Below, in pieces: positions 18,456 to 26,146 of a stretch of DNA of 64,000 bases. Under the pieces are notes generated by a model, which made no database searches, was not told where the DNA came from, and saw nothing but the letters and a program-made list of their open reading frames with translations. This DNA comes from Companilactobacillus formosensis (GTDB lineage Bacteria; Bacillota; Bacilli; Lactobacillales; Lactobacillaceae). The DNA is taken from assembly GCF_005405305.1 (NCBI RefSeq), contig NZ_BJDU01000006.1, forward strand, positions 62,001-126,000. The letters are read 5' to 3'. The stretch's first letter is position 1; every line of letters starts with the position of its first letter. A program made the translations under genes and the position numbers.

Positions 18456-18977
18456 ATGGAATTGAATCAGATTTTGAGAAAGAAACGCCAAGAATACCAT
18501 TTGACCCAAGAACAGTTGGCGGAGAAATTGTATGTTTCATCAAAGACCGTCTCAAACTGGGAGACAGGCAAGACTTTTCCTGACATTAATAGTCTGATTC
18601 GTCTATCGAAGCTCTATCACATTTCTTTAGATAATTTACTAGTGGAGGGATCTGATATTGTGAGAGATATTGATAAAAAAACGCGTTTAATGACTTTGAA
18701 AAAATACATGTGGTTGCCAAGTATTTTAAATTTGATTTTGATATTGATCGTTTCGCAACAGAAATTTTTAGGACGACTATCAACAGTTAGTACAGTTTTG
18801 ATTTTAGTAAGTATTGCCTTAAATTCAGGGATATTGATTTATTTCAATCAAGAAATTAAACAAGAAGAACAGACGAGTGAAGCTTCAATCCACCCTAATA
18901 AGCAAGTGCAAGGATTTTTATTATTTGTTGTCTTGTTTGTTGGTTCGATGATAGTAGGATATTTGCTGAAAAAATAA
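18456..18977 (+). CDS. Membrane-anchored XRE-family regulator
   Basis: The 173-residue protein begins with a helix-turn-helix of the XRE type (about residues 5-60: LRKKRQEYHLTQEQLAEKLY, VSSKTVSNWETGK). It then has three hydrophobic helices (about 88-100, 107-130 and 150-170) with a short polar loop. Small HTH plus membrane-tail proteins are common in lactobacilli and usually regulate neighbouring genes or their own. It is divergent from the cyd operon and shares the 417-bp gap with its palindrome, so cyd or self-control is possible but unproven. The ribosome site (AGTGAG) is modest. Confidence 0.8.
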   Translation: MELNQILRKKRQEYHLTQEQLAEKLYVSSKTVSNWETGKTFPDINSLIRLSKLYHISLDNLLVEGSDIVRDIDKKTRLMTLKKYMWLPSILNLILILIVSQQKFLGRLSTVSTVLILVSIALNSGILIYFNQEIKQEEQTSEASIHPNKQVQGFLLFVVLFVGSMIVGYLLKK

Positions 18978-19010
18978 AAGGACAAACGCATTTGCGTTTG
19001 TCCTTTTGAA
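18975..19010. terminator. Bidirectional terminator between XRE and the Asn/Gln-rich protein gene
   Basis: A nearly perfect hairpin (AAAAGGACAAACGC with GCGTTTGTCCTTTT, loop ATTT) lies between the two convergent genes. The T-rich tail is better on the minus strand. Confidence 0.8.
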
Positions 19011-19012
19011 CT

Positions 19013-20038
19013 TTAATGTCTATTACTACGACTTCTAGTCCCAAGATTATTTTGTTGCGGTGCACCTAAACGAGGATTGCCGTTATTTGGATTGAATTGT
19101 TGGTTATTTTGATTACCAAAGTTTGGCTGATTCATATTTTGATTCTGGTTGTTAGGTGCATAATTTTGGTTTTGACCGTAGTTTTGATTATTGTAATTTG
19201 GATTATATGATTGATTGTTGAATTGTCCTTGATTACCGTTGCCAAATTGATTATTTGGTTGTTGATAATTGCCACGAGGGTTAGGACGATTCATATTATT
19301 ATTATTGCCATTCATTGGTTGGTTATATTGTTGATTGTTATAGCCACCATTTTGGTTATTGAATTGGTTTGAACGGTTATTGTTGTAATTTCCATTATTA
19401 GGAAATTGTTGTTGATTCATATTGTTTGAAACTTGGTTAGGATTGAACTGTTGATTAGGTTGTTGATTGTATCCTTGATTGTTGTTACCAAATTGGTTTT
19501 GGTTATTATTTTGATAAGGATTATATCCGTAATTTGCTTGATTAAAATTGTTAGGTTGATTGAATTGCCCATTTGGTTGATTTTGATTATAAAATTGACC
19601 AAAGTTTTGGTTTTGATTGTCGAACTGATTTTGATTATTATCCGATTCGTCTTCAGGTTCTTCATCAGAAATGGGATGAATTATCATATCCACGATAACG
19701 ACAATCAGATCAATTGCACCAATGATGATACCAACCCAAGCCCAAATCTTTAAGAAACCAGCTCCAGGCATGTTGGCGTTAAATAAGCCCATCAAACCAC
19801 CGAGGATTAGGATGACAAATCCGACAATATCAGGAACGATACTGTATGTTCGATTGGTTAAGATATAAATAGCAGCTGAAATGATATAAGTGATTGCCAT
19901 TAAAATTCCGGCGGCACCACCGATAGCTCCAGTACCGACTAGAGCGGCGATGAAACCTTCAAATCCAGCTTTGATCATTAATACAATTGATAGTATAAGC
20001 AATAAAATCCCGGCAGAAATTTTTGTTATTCTTACCAT
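19013..20038 (-). CDS. Membrane protein with a ~215-residue Asn/Gln-rich tail
   Basis: This 341-residue protein has about four membrane helices in its first 120 residues, then a short acidic segment (DEEPEDESDN, about 124-134). The rest, to the C terminus, is composed almost wholly of N, Q, G, P, F and Y in irregular NNQ, NQN and PNN units and ends in basic TRSRSNRH. The tail is a low-complexity, prion-like composition. No known domain is evident in the tail, and the N-terminal part resembles small DUF-type four-helix proteins only in general shape. It is monocistronic with a terminator behind it. Function unknown; cytoplasmic or external side of the tail is not decided. Confidence 0.75.
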   Translation of the reverse strand: MVRITKISAGILLLILSIVLMIKAGFEGFIAALVGTGAIGGAAGILMAITYIISAAIYILTNRTYSIVPDIVGFVILILGGLMGLFNANMPGAGFLKIWAWVGIIIGAIDLIVVIVDMIIHPISDEEPEDESDNNQNQFDNQNQNFGQFYNQNQPNGQFNQPNNFNQANYGYNPYQNNNQNQFGNNNQGYNQQPNQQFNPNQVSNNMNQQQFPNNGNYNNNRSNQFNNQNGGYNNQQYNQPMNGNNNNMNRPNPRGNYQQPNNQFGNGNQGQFNNQSYNPNYNNQNYGQNQNYAPNNQNQNMNQPNFGNQNNQQFNPNNGNPRLGAPQQNNLGTRSRSNRH

Positions 20039-20066
20039 AGTTAACCTCCAATTTTACTTACCAATA

Positions 20067-20885
20067 CTATTGTATATCATCCTTTACAAAATGGTTAATA
20101 GGTCCATATTTATGTCCTACAGCGATTTCATGTTTAATAGCATTATAAGTAAATGTTTTTGCAGTCTTAATGGCATCTTCCATACTTTGACCTTTTGCTA
20201 ACTCAGCCACAATACATGATGACAAGGTATCACCAGTACCATTGATGTGTTCTGTTTTGACGTAAGGTTCAGAAATCCAGAATGATTGGCCATCTTCTAG
20301 TAGAACATAATCTTCAACTTCATCGATTGAGTCGTCGCTATGTTCACCCTTTATCATAATATTTTTTGGACCTAATTTGCGTAATTTATGTGCAGCCTTA
20401 ATAATTTCTTCTTTATTTTCTAATTCTAGACCAGATAATTTCTTAGCTTCATAGAAATTTGGTGTAATTAAATCAGCTAATGGGAATAATTCATCAATCA
20501 AAGTTTGGTAAGCTTCTGTTTCCAAAAGCATTGCTCCGTGCTTAGTGATGATAACTGGGTCTAAGACGAAGTATCCAAAAGGCTTATCTTTGATAGCTTC
20601 AGTAACTGTGTGAATAATTTCTGAATCAGACAACATACCAGTTTTAAAAGCTGAAACTTTGAAATCATCTTTGATATCTTTGATTTGATTTTCAATAAAA
20701 CTAACTGGCATATTTACACTGTCGTGAATTCCATATGAATTTCCAGCAACAGCAGCAGTGAGAACGGACATTCCATAAACGCCACGAGCCATAAATGTTT
20801 TGAGATCTGCTTGAGCACCGGCACTTCCATCAGAGTCAGAGCCTGCGATAGTTAAAACTTGTGTAAATTCATTCAATATAGTCAC
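20067..20885 (-). CDS. thiD: Hydroxymethylpyrimidine/phosphomethylpyrimidine (or pyridoxine) kinase, ThiD family
   Basis: The 272-residue ribokinase-fold enzyme has the N-terminal GSDSDGSAGAQADLKTF substrate and phosphate motif, DPVIITKHGAMLL, and INGTGDTLSS with the catalytic Asp. The family phosphorylates HMP and HMP-P for thiamine synthesis, but related enzymes act on pyridoxal, and I cannot separate these by eye. The annotated start is GTG 20885, directly behind AGGTGG; the TTG at 20876 (spacing 9) is better placed for translation and costs only three residues. No other thiamine gene is adjacent. Confidence 0.8.
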   Translation of the reverse strand: MTILNEFTQVLTIAGSDSDGSAGAQADLKTFMARGVYGMSVLTAAVAGNSYGIHDSVNMPVSFIENQIKDIKDDFKVSAFKTGMLSDSEIIHTVTEAIKDKPFGYFVLDPVIITKHGAMLLETEAYQTLIDELFPLADLITPNFYEAKKLSGLELENKEEIIKAAHKLRKLGPKNIMIKGEHSDDSIDEVEDYVLLEDGQSFWISEPYVKTEHINGTGDTLSSCIVAELAKGQSMEDAIKTAKTFTYNAIKHEIAVGHKYGPINHFVKDDIQ

Positions 20886-21011
20886 CCACCTAATTATTGT
20901 TAATCCCTATCTTAACAGGAAAGATGAAAAAAGTGGTCGATTTTTATCATAATTTACTTGACCTTCACGTAACGTCAACCGATAGAATTCAGTTTGTTAG
21001 GAGAGATATTT

Positions 21012-21770
21012 ATGAAATATACAATTAAAAAGTTAGCTGAAATGGCTGGTATAACAACACGTACCTTGCGATATTATGATGATATAGACTTGTTGAAACC
21101 GAGTGAAGTTAATGAAAATAATTACCGAATTTATGATGAAAAAAATGTAAATAAATTGCAGCAAATTCTTTTTTTTCGGTCATTAAATTTTCCACTACAA
21201 GAAATCAAGAAAATCATGGATGATCCAAATTTTTCGAGAATAGACGCATTGAAGCGACAACAGCAATTGTTGTTACAAGAACAAGAAAAAATAAATACTC
21301 TGCTAACAAATATTGATTTGACTATCAAAGATTATCAAGGAGAACTTGAAATGACAGATACAGAAAAATTTAAGGCGTTTAAAGAGACCAAAATTTCAGA
21401 AAATGAAGCCAAATATGGCACTGAAATTCGTCAAAAATATGGTTCAAAAATGATTGAACAATCCAATCAAAAGTTTTCTAAATTGAGTGAGGTAGAGTTT
21501 CAACAAATGCAAGCTGTAGAAAAGACTTTGATTGACGATTTAGTAGCTTTGAAACAAAAACCAGATTTAAGTTCACAGTTAGCTCAAAAAGTTTATCAAG
21601 AACACAAACAATGGCTTGAATACACCTGGCCTAGCTATACCAAAGAAGCACATCGAGGATTGGTCGATATGTATATCAATGATGATAGATTTGGCGATTA
21701 CTACAATCAGAAGGCTCAAACACCAGTTGTCCAATTATTGCATGATGTGATTTACGAATATACTAAGTGA
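21012..21770 (+). CDS. MerR-family regulator with TipAS ligand domain
   Basis: The 252-residue protein starts with a MerR winged helix (MKYTIKKLAEMAGITTRTLR, YYDDIDLLKP), then a dimerisation coiled coil (about residues 75-110). A TipAS-type domain (about 130-252) includes WLEYTWPSYTKEAHRGLVDMY and the terminal FGDYYNQ segment. TipA-like regulators bind antibiotics or other amphipathic ligands and activate transporters or themselves. The start is ATG 21012, 8 nt behind AGGAG. It is monocistronic. The target genes are not evident. Confidence 0.87.
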   Translation: MKYTIKKLAEMAGITTRTLRYYDDIDLLKPSEVNENNYRIYDEKNVNKLQQILFFRSLNFPLQEIKKIMDDPNFSRIDALKRQQQLLLQEQEKINTLLTNIDLTIKDYQGELEMTDTEKFKAFKETKISENEAKYGTEIRQKYGSKMIEQSNQKFSKLSEVEFQQMQAVEKTLIDDLVALKQKPDLSSQLAQKVYQEHKQWLEYTWPSYTKEAHRGLVDMYINDDRFGDYYNQKAQTPVVQLLHDVIYEYTK

Positions 21771-21774
21771 AATC

Positions 21775-21788
21775 ATCGTTATAACGAT
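21775..21788. repeat. CGTTATAACG palindrome, copy 2
   Basis: Here the palindrome extends to 14 bp (ATCGTTATAACGAT). It lies between the MerR stop and the terminator hairpin. Confidence 0.6.
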
Positions 21789-21791
21789 ACA

Positions 21792-21832
21792 AAAAACGAT
21801 GCAACCTATGCTAAGATTGCATCGTTTTTTTC
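21792..21832. terminator. Terminator shared by the MerR and DUF975 genes
   Basis: An 11-13 bp stem (AAACGATGCAA with TTGCATCGTTT) is followed by a T run. The last codons of the convergent DUF975 gene run through the hairpin, so the terminator is embedded in its coding end. Confidence 0.85.
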
Positions 21833-22522
21833 TTTCAAATCTTTGTAGAAATTAGCCATGGTTAATTTGTAATATGGATAAATCCAAATGAAACCAACGC
21901 CTAATGTTAAGAAGCCAAGTAGCCACCAACCGATAAAACTAAGTTGAAGGACGAAATAACGCCATTTGTTGCCCACCATTAATTGGCGACTCTTTGTAAT
22001 ATAGTCAGTCAATTTATAATTATTAGCAAGACCACGATCGTTTAGATCTTTGTAAATGAAATAAGTCTGTGAATAGGCCATGTACTTAATAATTCCAGGG
22101 ATGATTAAAAGAACAGTCCAAAGCGTCAAGAAGATGTAGGAAATTATGTAGATTAAACATAGTTTCCACCAGTCAGGACTTCTGAAATAAGTAAAGTTAC
22201 TTTTGATTGGAGCAAAGTCTAGTTCTGGATCTTCTAACCAATCCAGTCCTCTGAAAGTAGCCGATAAAGTAATCACTAGAAAAATCAAACTAACGATTAA
22301 ACTGATGATTCCAGAATTGGCAGTCATTCTAACCAGTTGGTCAAAGTTCACTGTTGCCGTGTCGTAATTAATTTTGATTTTTTCATTGAAATTACTGTAC
22401 TCATTAGTAAACCAAAAGACTATGGATGGAATTAAAAACAGCAAAACTCCTTTTGACCAATTTCCTTTGAGTAGTGATTTAACTTCAGATTTTAATTGAA
22501 ATCTTGTTCGATATGTCTTCAT
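21806..22522 (-). CDS. DUF975 family membrane protein
   Basis: The 238-residue protein has about five membrane helices and the DUF975 pattern: an N-terminal LKSEVKSLLKGNW helix, a large loop containing GLDWLEDPE, then the helix IIPGIIKYMAYSQTYFI and YITKSRQLMVGNKWRYFVLQLSFIGW. DUF975 proteins are common in Firmicutes; their function is unknown. The stop lies inside the terminator hairpin shared with the MerR gene. Nothing in the context suggests a role. Confidence 0.85.
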   Translation of the reverse strand: MKTYRTRFQLKSEVKSLLKGNWSKGVLLFLIPSIVFWFTNEYSNFNEKIKINYDTATVNFDQLVRMTANSGIISLIVSLIFLVITLSATFRGLDWLEDPELDFAPIKSNFTYFRSPDWWKLCLIYIISYIFLTLWTVLLIIPGIIKYMAYSQTYFIYKDLNDRGLANNYKLTDYITKSRQLMVGNKWRYFVLQLSFIGWWLLGFLTLGVGFIWIYPYYKLTMANFYKDLKEKNDAILA

Positions 22523-22656
22523 AAGAACCCCCTCTACTTGAACCTATCTTTTCTATAAATAACGATACACATTCGTGTAAAATAAGACAATAATTGTGTC
22601 TATTTTGCTGTAAGATATAATGAATAAAAGAAGTTCTTTATAAAGGAGTCGATCGC

Positions 22657-23427
22657 ATGATTGGATTTATTGGTGCTGGAAGTATTGGTGGAGCCGTTAT
22701 AACGGGTTTGATCAAAAATGGTTTTGATGAAGATAAGATTGTTGTAAAGGGTGGACGTTCTAACCGAACGAAACTTTTATGTGACCAGCTTGGTTTCCAA
22801 ATGGTTAAAAAAGTAAAGCAATTGGCCGATGCTGACGTGATTTTCATTGCTGTTGGCGCAACTGCTTTGGACAATGTCTTGAGTGAACTAAAAGAAATCG
22901 TTGCTGGCAAACTAGTTGTTGCCTTTACTGGAAGTGCGTCAGTGACTCATCTGAAACAGGCTTTAGGTAGTGACATTAAAGTTGCTCATGCCATTCCTAA
23001 TACACCAGTCAAAGTTGGTGCTGGTTTTACAGGAATTACTTATTCAAGTGATTTTACCGATGATGATAAGAAAAAAGTTGCTTCAATTATGGGTTACACA
23101 GGACAACTTGTCGAAGTACCTGAAGATCAATTAGGAATTCTAGGAACAGTAGCCGGTTGTTCACCAGCTTTCTTGGATGTCTTTATTGAAGCATTAAGTG
23201 ATGCGGGCGTAAAACACGGTTTGAATCGTCAACTTTCCTATGATGCTGCTATTGGTATGGCTATCGGAGCTGCCAAGTTAGCCAAACAATCAGAATTAAA
23301 TGTTTCTGCTTTAAAAGACGAGGTAACTTCGCCAGGTGGTTCAACTATTCGTGGAGTAGCTGCCCTAGAAGAACATGGCTTCAGAAACGCTGTAATCAAG
23401 GCTGTTGATGCCGCTGAAAATGAATAA
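22657..23427 (+). CDS. proC: Pyrroline-5-carboxylate reductase
   Basis: The 256-residue enzyme reduces pyrroline-5-carboxylate to proline with NAD(P)H. It has the N-terminal Rossmann motif GFIGAGSIGGA, the central AHAIPNTPVKVGAGFTGI and the C-terminal signature VTSPGGSTIRGVAALEEHGFR. It is slightly shorter than the usual ~270 residues but looks complete. AAAGGAG lies before the ATG. One exact CGTTATAACG palindrome is inside the gene (22695-22704), written with the codons GTT ATA ACG. No proA or proB is nearby. Confidence 0.93.
   Translation: MIGFIGAGSIGGAVITGLIKNGFDEDKIVVKGGRSNRTKLLCDQLGFQMVKKVKQLADADVIFIAVGATALDNVLSELKEIVAGKLVVAFTGSASVTHLKQALGSDIKVAHAIPNTPVKVGAGFTGITYSSDFTDDDKKKVASIMGYTGQLVEVPEDQLGILGTVAGCSPAFLDVFIEALSDAGVKHGLNRQLSYDAAIGMAIGAAKLAKQSELNVSALKDEVTSPGGSTIRGVAALEEHGFRNAVIKAVDAAENE
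22695..22704. repeat. CGTTATAACG palindrome, copy 3 (inside proC)
   Basis: Exact core, extended to CCGTTATAACGG (22694-22705), inside proC near its start. Confidence 0.55.
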
Positions 23428-23435
23428 ATTTTAGA

Positions 23436-23472
23436 AATAAAATCAGACATTTTGTTTGGTTTTATTTTTTTT
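23436..23472 (+). terminator. Terminator of proC
   Basis: A 14-pair stem including three G-U pairs (AATAAAATCAGACA with TGTTTGGTTTTATT) is followed by a T run before the ECF gene. Confidence 0.75.
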
Positions 23473-23531
23473 GTTCTTTCCTCAATAATCGAGTAAACTT
23501 AAGAAAATATAATTATTTGGGGGAGAGTATT

Positions 23532-24125
23532 TTGCAAAGAAGAAAGGCTTATAAGACAGCAATTTTGGGCATATTGATTGCTATCATTTTAGTTCAGTCG
23601 ATGGTTCCAATGTTGGGCTATATTCCGACCGGATTTGTCAATATTACGATTATTCATATCACTGTTATCGTAGCAGCGATTGTATTGGGACCAAAAGATG
23701 GTGCAATTGTCGGTTTAGTGTGGGGTATTGGAACGATAATTCGAGCATTCACTAGTCCAACATCGATTATTGATACGACGGTGTTTACTAATCCAGTCGT
23801 AGCGGTTCTACCTAGAATCGCCGTGGGGTTGTTGGCTGGATGGATTTATTTATGGTTTAGAAACCATACTCAGAAAAAAGTTCTAGGTATGGCAATAGCT
23901 TCAGCAGTTGGATCACTAACTAACACAGTATTGGTATTGGGACTAATGCGTGTTATGTATGCTAGTACTATGGCACAGGCTTATGCGACACAAACTGACT
24001 TGTTGAATAAATTGTTGTTGGTTATCGTGGGAACAAATGGGGTTCCAGAGATGATCGTGGCAATTATTTTGGCACCAGCCATTTCGACAGCAATTTTGAA
24101 GACGAATAAGTTCCTAGACAATTAA
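23532..24125 (+). CDS. ECF transporter substrate-binding (S) component
   Basis: The roughly 197-residue membrane protein has about six helices and begins with the basic MQRRKAYKTAILGILIAI typical of S components, whose first helix carries an Ala-rich face for the shared T subunit. IPTGFVNITIIHITVIVAAI and LGPKDGAIVGLVWGIGTIIRA match the vitamin-binding S family. The substrate is not decided by sequence; pantothenate-type is one possibility. I chose TTG 23532, 7 nt behind GGGGGAG; a TTG at 23517 would overlap that site. The energising EcfA/T genes are elsewhere. Confidence 0.82.
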   Translation: MQRRKAYKTAILGILIAIILVQSMVPMLGYIPTGFVNITIIHITVIVAAIVLGPKDGAIVGLVWGIGTIIRAFTSPTSIIDTTVFTNPVVAVLPRIAVGLLAGWIYLWFRNHTQKKVLGMAIASAVGSLTNTVLVLGLMRVMYASTMAQAYATQTDLLNKLLLVIVGTNGVPEMIVAIILAPAISTAILKTNKFLDN

Positions 24126-24202
24126 TAGAATTTGTTGTAAAAAGTTAAAAATGCCAGCATGTTTTCTGAAAATTAGGTATGCTAGTAGCAGGAGTGTGAA
24201 TT

Positions 24203-25384
24203 ATGCAAAAAACATTAATCATTAATGCCGGTAGTTCATCATTAAAGTGGAAATTATTTGAAATGCCATCTGAAGTGATTTTAGCTAGTGGCTTAGTAGA
24301 ACGAATTAGTATGCCAGGGTCAATTTTTACAATTAAATACGGTGACCATCAAAAATTTGAAAAGACAGTCGATAATTTGAGCCAAGAAGCTGCCGCTAAG
24401 ATGGTTTTTGATGAGATGCAAAATCTGAAAATCATCAATGAGCTTTCAGAAATTACTGCAGTAGCTCATCGTGTTGTAGCGGGTGGACAAGTCTTCAAGT
24501 CTGCTGTAAAAGTGACACCTGAAGTATTGAAGAAAATTAAAGAACTTAGCAATTTCGCACCATTGCACAATCCGATGGAAGCTAAAGGGATTGAAACAAT
24601 GGCTAAGACTTTGCCTAATGTTGTGCAATATGCAGTTTTTGACAGTAAATTCTTCACTGATTTACCAGAAAAGAATGCAATCTATAGTTTGCCATATGAA
24701 TTGACACAAAAATACCAAATCCGTCGTTATGGCGAACATGGTATTTCACATACTTATTTAACTAATCGTGCCGCAGAACTGTTGAATAAGCCTAAGAATG
24801 AACTTGATTTAGTAACAATGCATCTAGGTAGTGGAGCATCACTTGCTGCTGTTAAGAATGGTAAGGCTTTTGATACATCAATGGGCTTCACGCCACTAAC
24901 TGGTGTTACAATGGGAACTCGTGCCGGTGATTTGGATCCAGCTCTAGTACCTTATTTGATGCAAGAATTAAAGGTTGATGATCCAAATGAAATTATGATG
25001 ATGTTGAATCAAAAATCTGGATTACTGGGAATTTCAGGAATCTCACCCGATATGCGTGAAATCAAGGCTAAGGAACAAACAGATCCACGTGCTAAATTAG
25101 CTGTAGATGTTTTTATTAATCGGATCGTTAAATATGCAGGAAGCTTCTTAACAGAATTAAATGGAGCTGATGCTTTAGTATTTGCTGGTGGAATTGGTGA
25201 ACATAACGATGATTTACGTCAAGAAATCATTGATGAATTAGCTATTTTCAATGTGAAATTGGATAAGGATTTGAATAAAGCTGGTCATGAAGGTTTGATC
25301 AGTAGTCCTGATTCAGCTATTAAAGTTTTATTGATTCCAACTGATGAAGAACTAGAAATGGTTCGTCAGGTCGCAGAATTGTAA
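24203..25384 (+). CDS. ackA: Acetate kinase (second paralogue)
   Basis: The 393-residue enzyme is a diverged paralogue of the one at 8896. It has INAGSSSLKWKL, HRVVAGG, FAPLHNP, RRYGEHGISH, MGTRAGDLDP and PTDEEL. The Asp of FDTAFH is kept in FDSKFF, and the usual HGTSH reads HGISH. Both paralogues share HRVVAGG instead of HRVVHGG, which suggests they belong to the same Lactobacillus branch. AGGAG precedes the ATG. It is followed by a strong terminator and convergent gatD. Acetyl phosphate or another acyl phosphate could be the substrate. Confidence 0.92.
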   Translation: MQKTLIINAGSSSLKWKLFEMPSEVILASGLVERISMPGSIFTIKYGDHQKFEKTVDNLSQEAAAKMVFDEMQNLKIINELSEITAVAHRVVAGGQVFKSAVKVTPEVLKKIKELSNFAPLHNPMEAKGIETMAKTLPNVVQYAVFDSKFFTDLPEKNAIYSLPYELTQKYQIRRYGEHGISHTYLTNRAAELLNKPKNELDLVTMHLGSGASLAAVKNGKAFDTSMGFTPLTGVTMGTRAGDLDPALVPYLMQELKVDDPNEIMMMLNQKSGLLGISGISPDMREIKAKEQTDPRAKLAVDVFINRIVKYAGSFLTELNGADALVFAGGIGEHNDDLRQEIIDELAIFNVKLDKDLNKAGHEGLISSPDSAIKVLLIPTDEELEMVRQVAEL

Positions 25385-25420
25385 TAAAAAAAACACAACC
25401 TAACAGTTGTGTTTTTTTTA
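25385..25420. terminator. Bidirectional terminator between ackA and gatD
   Basis: The stem AAAAACACAAC with GTTGTGTTTTT closes a 6-nt loop, with long A and T runs on either side. Confidence 0.88.
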
Positions 25421-26092
25421 TTTGCTAGTTTCAGCTAAGCGTTTCTTGTGAGCTGCAATAATCTTATCGGCAATGGCACGGGCAACGTTCTCATTTTTCA
25501 AAATAGGACCATGAGAATAGCTACCTATAACGTTCTTATAACGCATACCTTCTTGCTTGTCGTCAGGATTATTACCGTAGCCTTCGACCATTTGACCGAA
25601 AGGTTTTAACTTGTTTTTATCATCGAAATAAGTTCGACCACTGTGGTTTTCGAAAGCTTTAACAGTACCCCATTCAGTCTTGTACTCAGTATCACCAATC
25701 ATACGACTATCTGCTTTAAAGACGGTATGGAAAGGTAAAATATCAAGACAAGGAATAGTTTCACCGCTACTAGTTTCGTAATATTTACCTAAGAATTGGT
25801 AGCCACCACAGATGCAAAGCATTGGATTGTCGGCATCGATGTATTCCTTAATAGTTTCACGGTGTCTCTTTAGGTCAGTTGAAACAACGGATTGTTCAAA
25901 ATCTTGACCACCACCGAAGAAAAGAAAATCGTAATCAAAGGCATTAAATTTCATACCGAGGCTGATATTATCAACTTGAGTGTCGTAGCCCTTTTCTTTG
26001 AGAAGAAAGCTGAGAATCTTAACGTCACCGCTATCTCCATAGGTGTTCATTAAATCTTCGTATAAATAAGCAATTTTAATAGGTTCAGACAT
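25418..26092 (-). CDS. gatD: Lipid II isoglutaminyl synthase glutaminase subunit (GatD)
   Basis: The 224-residue class I glutamine amidotransferase has FFGGGQDFEQ, the nucleophile Cys95 in LCICGGYQFLG and His194 in YSHGPIL. It resembles GatD, which supplies ammonia to MurT for amidating the D-Glu of lipid II, an essential peptidoglycan modification in lactobacilli and staphylococci. MurT normally sits directly upstream, but here the neighbours are ackA and pepC and no second Mur-ligase gene besides murE is in the window. The enzyme would then pair with a MurT encoded elsewhere. Confidence 0.85.
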   Translation of the reverse strand: MSEPIKIAYLYEDLMNTYGDSGDVKILSFLLKEKGYDTQVDNISLGMKFNAFDYDFLFFGGGQDFEQSVVSTDLKRHRETIKEYIDADNPMLCICGGYQFLGKYYETSSGETIPCLDILPFHTVFKADSRMIGDTEYKTEWGTVKAFENHSGRTYFDDKNKLKPFGQMVEGYGNNPDDKQEGMRYKNVIGSYSHGPILKNENVARAIADKIIAAHKKRLAETSK

Positions 26093-26146
26093 AATTTATC
26101 TCCAAATAGTATGAATATTGTAATATTAATAAATGAGGTGATTGAA

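Noticed and set aside
19020-19640. Short direct repeats that could look like a CRISPR array
   Set aside because: The units are irregular AAT/CAA codon repeats within a coding frame, with no constant repeat length, no unique spacers and no cas genes.
19417-19753. Open frames on both strands inside the Asn/Gln-rich tail region
   Set aside because: They arise from the biased AAC/CAA codon composition of the real gene; they have no ribosome sites and encode meaningless low-complexity sequences.
24126-24202. Riboswitch-like leader of the second ackA
   Set aside because: The gap is short and has only a weak GC-poor dyad; no known riboswitch core is visible.
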